Shown in pieces: positions 1-6,046 of a stretch of DNA of 7,437 bases. Under the pieces are notes generated by a model that had not been told where the DNA came from, made no database searches, and worked only from the letters and a program-made list of their open reading frames with translations. Positions within the stretch are counted from its first letter, which is position 1. The number at the start of each line of letters is the position of its first letter. The DNA comes from Chloroflexota bacterium (GTDB lineage: Bacteria > Chloroflexota > Anaerolineae > Promineifilales > Promineifilaceae), in NCBI GenBank assembly GCA_008501785.1, contig QQUD01000441.1, positions 1-7,437 of the forward strand, given 5' to 3'. A program made the translations under genes and the position numbers.

Positions 1-19
1 ATTGCCTGATTATTGTGAC

Positions 20-40
20 AGTAAAATGATAGTAAAATGA
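20..40. repeat. Short direct repeat AGTAAAATGA x2
   Basis: AGTAAAATGA occurs at 20-29 and 31-40, an 11-base period. The left edge (1-84), beyond the msrQ hairpin, contains nothing else I can identify. The repeats may belong to the control region of a gene outside the window. Confidence 0.35.
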
Positions 41-84
41 CAGAAGGGAGGAGGGCTTGAAGAGGGGGTTGAACTGGGGATGCA

Positions 85-116
85 AAACGGCCGTTTTTTA
101 CAAAAAACGGCCGTTT
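85..116 (-). terminator. 15-bp hairpin after msrQ, built from two AACGGCCGTT palindromes
   Basis: AAACGGCCGTTTTTT (85-99) and its exact reverse complement (102-116) are separated by two bases, so the whole element is a perfect inverted repeat. Each arm contains the palindrome AACGGCCGTT. It begins 27 bases beyond the msrQ stop. Reading the minus strand, the second arm ends in four T residues before the sequence turns mixed, so the U-tract is short. It may terminate msrPQ transcription or protect the 3' end. Because the arms are themselves palindromic, other foldings are possible. Confidence 0.5.
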
Positions 117-142
117 CTACCAAAATTTCATCTGCTAACTAC

Positions 143-829
143 TCACCGTTTACGCTTAATCGACCGCTGACTTTTCCTGTGCTGCCGACGTCGAGCCAAC
201 TGCTGCCGAATTGGGCGGACACGAGTCAGTAGCAGCCCGCCGACAATGACGGCGTAAATGGTTGGTTCGACGTATACATTTTTCACCAGCCAGAAGAAAT
301 GAATCAATGACAGGATGATGATGACGTAGACCAACTTGTGCAGCTGCTTCCATTTTTTGCCGAGTTTGCGCTGTGACCAGCGGTTTGAGGTGACTGCAAG
401 CGGAACCAAAAGCAAAAAAGCCGCAGTCCCAACCAATACGAAGCGTTGTTCCAGTACACCTTCAACAATAAACTCCCAAATAAAACCATAATCCAGCCAG
501 AGGAATGTGAGCAAGTGGAGGCTAACGTAGAAAAAGGCGTAAAGGCCGAGCGGCTTGCGTAAAGGCAGCAGTTGTTTCCAGCCGAATAGGATGTTTAAAG
601 GGGTGGCGGCAAGGGATAAAACAAGCAACACAAGTGAAGTCGTGCCGGTGTGGAATAGTATTTCTCGTACCAGATCGACTCCTAACCGTCCCGTTTGATA
701 TTCCCAAATGAGGACAGCCAATGGAATCAGCGACCCGATGTGGGTCACAATTCGTAACAGTTGGACTGTTGTTTTTTTATTGAGTTTGAAGGTTTGTTTT
801 TTAGTTGTTGTGTTCACTAGTGGCGTCAT
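143..829 (-). CDS. msrQ: MsrQ, haem-binding membrane subunit of the MsrPQ methionine sulfoxide reductase
   Basis: This 228-aa integral membrane protein of the ferric-reductase-like (YedZ/MsrQ) family passes electrons from the quinone pool or a flavin to MsrP. About six hydrophobic segments are visible (roughly residues 24-42, 60-80, 93-111, 132-149, 166-184, 187-203). Family landmarks include TPLN, LLPLRKPLGL, LHLL with His105, TSNRW, LHKL with His164 and IHF with His177. His105, His164 and His177 match in spacing the haem-ligand histidines known in E. coli MsrQ; His60 is a further candidate. Length is close to the roughly 211-aa E. coli protein. The C-terminal tail is very basic and probably cytoplasmic. 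The gene follows msrP by 58 bases, a gap filled by a hairpin. The ATG at 829 has no convincing Shine-Dalgarno sequence, and upstream ATGs meet stop codons at once, so translation may depend on coupling. Identification is strong; electron-donor details are taken from the family. Confidence 0.93.
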   Translation of the reverse strand: MTPLVNTTTKKQTFKLNKKTTVQLLRIVTHIGSLIPLAVLIWEYQTGRLGVDLVREILFHTGTTSLVLLVLSLAATPLNILFGWKQLLPLRKPLGLYAFFYVSLHLLTFLWLDYGFIWEFIVEGVLEQRFVLVGTAAFLLLVPLAVTSNRWSQRKLGKKWKQLHKLVYVIIILSLIHFFWLVKNVYVEPTIYAVIVGGLLLTRVRPIRQQLARRRQHRKSQRSIKRKR

Positions 830-847
830 TTTACATCACATTGCTTA

Positions 848-881
848 AGGTGCGACGCACTTCAGAAAGTGCGTCGCACCT
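848..881 (-). repeat. Perfect 15-bp inverted repeat between msrP and msrQ
   Basis: AGGTGCGACGCACTT (848-862) pairs exactly with 867-881 around the 4-base loop CAGA. Each arm contains the odd-length palindrome GTGCG-A-CGCAC. The element fills most of the 58-base gap between the msrP stop and the msrQ start. No T-run follows on either strand, so a simple terminator is unlikely. A REP-like intergenic repeat or an RNA element that sets the msrP/msrQ ratio fits better. Confidence 0.6.
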
Positions 882-887
882 AAACTG

Positions 888-1901
<1,014 letters not shown>

Positions 1902-1907
1902 AACTAA

Positions 1908-1912
1908 TCCTC
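1908..1912 (-). promoter_or_regulatory. Shine-Dalgarno site of msrP
   Basis: GAGGA on the minus strand lies six bases before the ATG at 1901. It supports that start over Met29, which would remove the twin-arginine motif. It is the clearest ribosome binding site among the minus-strand genes here. Confidence 0.75.
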
Positions 1913-1954
1913 GAATAGGTTAAATGTGATTGCTCGTCAATCATTTTTTGCGAA

Positions 1955-1976
1955 TTAGATGTAGTATCCCATCTAA
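1955..1976 (-). promoter_or_regulatory. Candidate msrPQ promoter -10 inside a 7-bp dyad (possible operator)
   Basis: On the minus strand TTAGATG and CATCTAA form a perfect 7-bp inverted repeat with an 8-base spacer. The spacer holds GATACT (plus-strand 1963-1968) preceded by TGG, which resembles an extended -10 element. No good -35 is seen at the right distance. Transcription would start near 1956, giving a leader of about 55 bases. A second dyad, TGATTG/CAATCA with a 5-base spacer (1927-1943), lies in that leader. A dyad around a -10 box suggests repressor control, but this is inference from sequence shape. Confidence 0.35.
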
Positions 1977-2032
1977 AATTAACAAATTTCTAAATAAAAC
2001 CTTATGAAATGATTACAAACTGGCATATTTGT

Positions 2033-2094
2033 ATTTTCCCGGAAGCTAAATGGGGTTTGTTATTATGTTTTTTGGTGAAAGCTTCCGGGAAAAT
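2033..2094 (-). repeat. 15-bp inverted repeat with 32-base loop after the lipoprotein gene
   Basis: ATTTTCCCGGAAGCT (2033-2047) and its exact reverse complement (2080-2094) flank a 32-base AT-rich loop. It begins six bases beyond the lipoprotein stop at 2101. Each arm holds the odd-length palindrome TTCC-C-GGAA. No U-tract follows, so it is better called a 3' UTR hairpin or weak terminator. It also separates the lipoprotein gene from the msrP promoter region. Confidence 0.5.
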
Positions 2095-2100
2095 GGGGGA

Positions 2101-3222
2101 TTAGCGGGTGAAGAGCATGGGGATGCGCAATTCATAGTAATCTTCGTCACTGCCGATGCTGGCGGTGAGTAAGGCGTGCCCGGTGTAATTTTCGGACAGC
2201 GTTAAGTCGATTTCCCAATAGCCGAAGGAGTTGACGTCGGCGGTTTCGTTGGCAAGCAGTTTATAGTAACCATCGTCGGAGGTGAGCAGCAGGTCGATTT
2301 TGTTGAGAGGGGCGTTAACGGCCGTTCCATACAAAGACAACACCTCACTGCCCGAAAAAACAAGCTCACCAGGATTGCCTAGCGTGATGCTCGTCGCATT
2401 TTCATCATCTTGTGCCAAAATATTGAGAGGGATGATAGATGCCATCCATTCTTCCGATGTGTCTGGATTGCCAGAGCGAGCGATGGCACAAGTCAACCCT
2501 GTGGCGTCTGATGGAATGACCAATAACCCTTCCCACTGACCATTCCCTAATTCAAATGTTGAACCCGTGACAAAACGGGTGCAGTTGTCAGACATTACCC
2601 CAATCACCAGCGTACGGCCAATGGGCTTGTTAATTTCGCCATTGAAAATGACGCCGTACCCGGCAACGGCCGTTTCGCCCAACTTTGGTGTATGCAACAG
2701 TACAAATGGATTGGTTGGAGTGGTGTCTGGTTGTATGTACACGAGTGCGGATTGACTGTTTTGGGTGGTGGTGGCGTTTGCTGTGATGGTGGCTGGTCCA
2801 GAAATCTGGGGCGGTAATGGGAGTGTGAGTTCCCAGGAGCCGTCGGCGGAAACGGCCGTTTCGCCATCTGCCAGTAACCATTCCCCAATCATAACTGAGA
2901 TTTGTAATGTGTCGTTAACGGCCGTTTCATCAATTCCGCGAATGATTAAATCTGTACCGGTGGTGAGTGTGGTTTCAGATTTGGGTTCGAGAATGGTGAG
3001 GGGAACGGCCGTTGCTGTCGGTGTCGGGCTGGGTGTTGGCGTTTGAGTAGGTTGTGGTGTTTCTGTTGGAGCGGGTGTTTCGGTTGGAGGCCGCGGTGTG
3101 GGTGATGATTGTTCTATCATTTGTGGTGTCTGCGTGGGTTGAGGAGTGTCTGCCGGGGTTGAATTACAGGCAGTCAGAAGTAAGATGACTAATAAGTAAA
3201 GGGCAGTATGATTGATGTTCAT
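2101..3222 (-). CDS. Putative lipoprotein with Thr/Pro linker and three Ig-like repeats
   Basis: The product is 373 aa and I recognise no named family. A short signal peptide ends in the lipobox LLTAC (Cys19), so it is predicted to be lipid-anchored on the outer face of the membrane. Residues 20-73 are a Thr/Pro/Gln-rich linker typical of exported Chloroflexota proteins. Three beta-rich domains of about 95 residues follow (roughly 75-164, 172-268, 278-371). They share a core W-E element in GSWELTLPL (Trp130), GQWEGLLVI (Trp230) and GYWEIDLTL (Trp336), followed each time by a G-x-A/T-x-x-A-like strand, as in bacterial Ig-like folds. Cys214 and Cys245 of the second domain could form a disulfide. 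No catalytic motif is seen; binding or a structural role is likely. The gene is divergent from the kinase gene at 3561, whose ectodomain looks similar. Five AACGGCCGTT copies lie inside it. GGGAAG five bases before the ATG is a modest ribosome binding site. Confidence 0.8.
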   Translation of the reverse strand: MNINHTALYLLVILLLTACNSTPADTPQPTQTPQMIEQSSPTPRPPTETPAPTETPQPTQTPTPSPTPTATAVPLTILEPKSETTLTTGTDLIIRGIDETAVNDTLQISVMIGEWLLADGETAVSADGSWELTLPLPPQISGPATITANATTTQNSQSALVYIQPDTTPTNPFVLLHTPKLGETAVAGYGVIFNGEINKPIGRTLVIGVMSDNCTRFVTGSTFELGNGQWEGLLVIPSDATGLTCAIARSGNPDTSEEWMASIIPLNILAQDDENATSITLGNPGELVFSGSEVLSLYGTAVNAPLNKIDLLLTSDDGYYKLLANETADVNSFGYWEIDLTLSENYTGHALLTASIGSDEDYYELRIPMLFTR

Positions 3223-3248
3223 GGAGGACTTCCCGCAGAATGTGATAT

Positions 3249-3301
3249 GTAATCGGCAAGAAGCTTTCAGAATGCAGCGAGCTTGTTTTTTTACCGATTA
3301 C
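3249..3301 (-). promoter_or_regulatory. Stem-loop in the lipoprotein mRNA leader
   Basis: GTAATCGG (3249-3256) pairs with CCGATTAC (3294-3301). CAAG (3257-3260) pairs with CTTG (3282-3285) as an inner stem, leaving an A/T-rich bulge at 3286-3293. If the candidate -10 at 3309-3314 is used, this stem forms at the very 5' end of the minus-strand transcript, where it could stabilise the mRNA or bind a regulator. It matches no riboswitch I recognise. Confidence 0.35.
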
Positions 3302-3308
3302 TTGGGAT

Positions 3309-3317
3309 ATTGTAACA
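3309..3317 (-). promoter_or_regulatory. Candidate extended -10 promoter of the lipoprotein gene
   Basis: The minus strand reads TGTTACAAT, an extended -10 pattern (TGn then TACAAT). Transcription would begin near 3302, giving a leader of about 80 bases. No convincing -35 is visible. Position relative to the gene is reasonable, but assignment rests on motif match only. Confidence 0.4.
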
Positions 3318-3370
3318 GAGGGTAGTTTTGAAACCAGCGATTTTCCAAGTTGGGTTTGGATAAATGGGGT

Positions 3371-3469
3371 TTTTACCCAAAACGGCCGTTTCTTATCCCA
3401 GGTTTTTCCCAATTTCCCAAGTTTATCCCAAATTTATCCCAAATCGGATTTGGGAAAAACATGGGAAAT
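3371..3469. repeat. Helically phased TTTATCCCAA-like repeat array
   Basis: CCC cores in contexts such as TTTACCCAA, TTATCCCA, TTTCCCAA and TTTATCCCAAA start at 3376, 3397, 3408, 3416, 3427 and 3438. Two inverted GGG cores in TTTGGGAAA and ATGGGAAAT contexts start at 3452 and 3463. Spacings are 21, 11, 8, 11, 11, then 14 and 11, close to one or two DNA helical turns. GTTTTTCCCAA (3402-3412) and its exact reverse complement (3450-3460) could also form an 11-bp stem. The array ends about 45 bases upstream of the kinase -10 box. It may be a cooperative regulator-binding array or intrinsically bent DNA. Confidence 0.55.
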
Positions 3470-3512
3470 ATGATTATTGGCTTTGGAAACTATCCTGAAA
3501 GCGGGTAAATCC

Positions 3513-3521
3513 TGGTATAAT
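3513..3521 (+). promoter_or_regulatory. Extended -10 promoter of the sensor kinase gene
   Basis: TGGTATAAT combines a consensus TATAAT (3516-3521) with the TGn extension. No good -35 is found 16-18 bases upstream, in keeping with extended -10 promoters or with activation from the phased repeats just upstream. Transcription would start near 3528, leaving a leader of about 33 bases. Confidence 0.6.
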
Positions 3522-3545
3522 TTTTCGGTGCAGGTAGCAAACAGT

Positions 3546-3549
3546 GGAG
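3546..3549 (+). promoter_or_regulatory. Ribosome binding site of the sensor kinase gene
   Basis: GGAG sits 11 bases before the ATG at 3561, slightly longer than ideal spacing. It supports that start, which also keeps the first membrane helix whole. Confidence 0.55.
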
Positions 3550-3560
3550 ATTAATTCTGT

Positions 3561-6002
3561 ATGAATTTGACACAGCAATTCCTGATCATCTCAATATTAC
3601 CGTTCAGCTTTATCGGAATGGCTGTTTATCTTTGGCGCACCGGCACTAGAAGACGGCAAGTGTTAGGTCGTTGGTTCGCCACGCTGATCTTAGCAGCGGT
3701 ATGGGCAAGCAGTATTCTGCGCTTTTTTGGTGGGATCACATTCTCTCCATCTCTTGTATTTTCTTGGGGTGTGGTCGGAACCTATGCATTTAGTTTAACG
3801 ATCATTGGTTTATTATTTACGACGTTTAGCCATATCGGTACTCCGGTTAATCAGAACCGGGTTGCGTTGTCGGTTAGCATGCTGCTTTGGATTGCCTCGG
3901 TCGCCACAAACCCGCAAATTTGGCCTTATAAAATCCCCGATTTTGTGATTGCAGGTCAAACTATCCAGCATTTTGATTTGTGGGCGGCCTTGTGGGTTGC
4001 AAGCTGGTTAATTCCGATTATTGCGGCTTTTATTTCTACACAGCGCGTTAATGTCGGTCTGCCAAATTCACTTTATCGGAATCAGATTCAATATTGGCTG
4101 CTTGTCTTGTTTTTGTTTTTTGTCGGCAGTTTGCTCAACTCAATCCAGCAACCAGGACAACCCGGTTGGCAGGAGATTGGCGTTTTAGTCACAATCATCG
4201 CAGGTGCGGTGGGCACATTGAGCATTACGCAAACATACTTGCCTGATTTGCAGTTGGGAATTCGCCAGCTTTTGAGCAGATTGTCTGGCACCATCATCAT
4301 CTTTTTCCTCATGTTGGCGTTTTTATGGTTTTTTGTGAGAGTGTTGGTTAACTTGCCTAACAGCGGGTTCAATACAGATGGGATCGCCGCATCTACAACA
4401 ATTGTCGTCATGTCACCAGAGGCACCGAATGTGCAGTCGGAAGAATTTGTACTCGATGGCATTGGGAACAGTGGCTCTCAGCTAGAAATATTTGTCAATG
4501 ATGAGGTCGCAGGCAATGTCACGATTGGCCCTGACGGAAAATGGTCGTATGCATTGGACTTGGATCCAGGGGCTTATGCGGTTGACATTTTCATTACGGA
4601 CAGTTCTCGGTTTAGCACAACCGTTTCTGCACAAAATCTAATTCTTGTGATTGCGTCATTTTTGATAGCATTGCTGTTTACGTTTGTATTTCGGTTGACA
4701 AGTGGGTTAATGCGTCGCCTGTTTTTACCGGCATTGGCGCATCGAGATACAGCCATTTCTGATTATGAAAAAAGCATTGGCTATTTGCCAGACCCGACTC
4801 AGCTTGGCGAGTTGTTTTTGCGGATTGTGCAGTCGAATGTGGGCACGGATGATGCCTGGTTTTTTGTGACGGAGAATGGGCCGGGGGGTAAGTTGATGTT
4901 ACGGCCGTTAACCAGCATCGGTACCGATCATGCCGGTGGCATCGCCTTTTCTAGCGACAGCCCCATGACAACATATTTCCGAAACAACAATCGTCCCCTT
5001 TCGCAATACGATATTGATACGCTCGACAATTTTGTCGATATGACGCCCGAAAATCGAGAAATGCTAACATCTTGGCAGCGTATTCTTTACCTTTCATTGC
5101 GAGCTGGACAGCACTTAGTCGGTGTTGTGGCCTTGGGAACCAAAAGCTCAGGTGAGGCATACGATCGGCAAGACAACGAGCTGTTACAACGATTTGGCGA
5201 ACAGTTTGCGCCTTTGTTGGTGCAAGCACAGAATTTAGCCAGCTTGCAACATGTAAATGATTTTGTCTATGATGAAAATCAATCTTTAGTGCGTGAATGG
5301 CAGCATTTGCGTGAGCTGGTCGGCCTCTACGATCAATTTATGACACTTGTTTCGCCGGAATTAAGACGGCCGTTTTCCGACATCAACCAAAAGCTGCAAT
5401 TGCTGCGTGAATCAACCAACGACGGCAAACTACTTTCACGGGTGGATGAGGTGAGCAAACAGGTTGAATTGCTGAAAGTACCCATCGACAATTTGATTAC
5501 ATTGTCTTCTCGCATTCAGGTGCGAAACCAGTTTGATTTTGAGCTGGTTGATATGGAAGATGTGGCTCAAAATGCCATTCGTAAATTAACAACGATGGCG
5601 GATGCACGACGCGTCGGCATTGAGTTTAATGCACAAACAGCATTGCCAGCCGTTTATGGTGATGCGGCTCAACTGCAAGAAGCGGTGCAATATCTACTTC
5701 ACAATGCCATCAAATTTAACAAGATTGGTGGTGTGGTGCAGCTTGATTGTGGTGTGGAAGGCAGCAATCTATATTTACGCGTCATTGATACTGGCGTGGG
5801 CATCCCTGAAGATCGGTTGGATGATATTTGGCAGGGACTTGCCAGTGCTGGCAATAATGGCAGCCGCCGGGGTACAGGGCTTGGTTTAGCGCTGACGCGT
5901 TTTATTATTGCGGCTCATGGTGGTTATGTGGAAACTGAAAGTAAATATGGATCGGGCAGTGTGTTTGCACTCTACCTACCATTAGTTTTTGAAGAATCCT
6001 AA
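3561..6002 (+). CDS. Membrane sensor histidine-kinase-like protein with Ig-like ectodomain and GAF, lacking the H-box histidine
   Basis: The product is 813 aa. Hydrophobic helices lie near residues 5-25, 36-56, 66-88, 101-116, 138-159, 178-194 and 205-223, resembling the 7TM sensor region of some histidine kinases. An eighth helix (242-264) leads to an extracytoplasmic beta-rich domain (about 278-356, with GPDGKWSYALDL around Trp328), and a ninth helix (357-378) returns to the cytoplasm. A GAF-like domain (about 405-556) and a helical linker follow. The dimerisation helix reads FMTLVSPELRRPF, where active kinases have SHELRTP; Pro599 replaces the phosphoacceptor His. The ATPase looks intact: N box HNAIKFN (Asn715), G1 DTGVGIP (Asp743), G2 GTGLGLAL (771-778). 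No response regulator lies in the window. It may be a pseudo-kinase controlling a partner, or may use another residue. Base composition looks more AT-rich than the VWA gene downstream. The ligand is unknown. Confidence 0.88.
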   Translation: MNLTQQFLIISILPFSFIGMAVYLWRTGTRRRQVLGRWFATLILAAVWASSILRFFGGITFSPSLVFSWGVVGTYAFSLTIIGLLFTTFSHIGTPVNQNRVALSVSMLLWIASVATNPQIWPYKIPDFVIAGQTIQHFDLWAALWVASWLIPIIAAFISTQRVNVGLPNSLYRNQIQYWLLVLFLFFVGSLLNSIQQPGQPGWQEIGVLVTIIAGAVGTLSITQTYLPDLQLGIRQLLSRLSGTIIIFFLMLAFLWFFVRVLVNLPNSGFNTDGIAASTTIVVMSPEAPNVQSEEFVLDGIGNSGSQLEIFVNDEVAGNVTIGPDGKWSYALDLDPGAYAVDIFITDSSRFSTTVSAQNLILVIASFLIALLFTFVFRLTSGLMRRLFLPALAHRDTAISDYEKSIGYLPDPTQLGELFLRIVQSNVGTDDAWFFVTENGPGGKLMLRPLTSIGTDHAGGIAFSSDSPMTTYFRNNNRPLSQYDIDTLDNFVDMTPENREMLTSWQRILYLSLRAGQHLVGVVALGTKSSGEAYDRQDNELLQRFGEQFAPLLVQAQNLASLQHVNDFVYDENQSLVREWQHLRELVGLYDQFMTLVSPELRRPFSDINQKLQLLRESTNDGKLLSRVDEVSKQVELLKVPIDNLITLSSRIQVRNQFDFELVDMEDVAQNAIRKLTTMADARRVGIEFNAQTALPAVYGDAAQLQEAVQYLLHNAIKFNKIGGVVQLDCGVEGSNLYLRVIDTGVGIPEDRLDDIWQGLASAGNNGSRRGTGLGLALTRFIIAAHGGYVETESKYGSGSVFALYLPLVFEES

Positions 6003-6005
6003 ATG

Positions 6006-6035
6006 AAAAAGTGTGAATTTGGATTCACACCTTTT
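6006..6035 (+). terminator. Rho-independent terminator-like hairpin after the kinase gene
   Basis: GTGTGAAT (6011-6018) and ATTCACAC (6023-6030) form an 8-bp stem with loop TTGG. Beyond one mismatch, AAAA (6006-6009) can pair with TTTT (6032-6035). A T-rich tract continues to 6046. The position just after the kinase stop at 6002 fits termination. The following gene's ATG (6047) lies immediately after the T-rich tract, so read-through or attenuation is also possible. Confidence 0.6.
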
Positions 6036-6046
6036 CTCCACTTTTT

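Noticed and set aside
1914..1940. TTGACG with a 17-base spacer and TATTCG as an msrP promoter (minus strand)
   Set aside because: The -10 is poor and transcription would begin beyond the GAGGA ribosome binding site, leaving no usable leader.
3003..3165. Thr/Pro/Gln-rich coding stretch as a frameshifted or non-coding repeat
   Set aside because: It stays in frame between a lipobox and Ig-like domains, as an ordinary low-complexity linker of an exported protein.
3164..3412. Minus-strand 82-aa open frame overlapping the lipoprotein start and the phased repeats
   Set aside because: It runs through non-coding repeats and the lipoprotein signal region in another frame, has no domain features, and its start lies within the repeat array.
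3371..3469. CRISPR-like array
   Set aside because: Units are about 10 bases, degenerate, with no room for spacers, and change direction at the end; no cas gene is present.
4088..4462. 124-aa open frame on the minus strand inside the kinase gene
   Set aside because: It is antisense to a well-supported membrane and Ig-like segment of the kinase; the Lys/Asn-rich, featureless product looks like a shadow.
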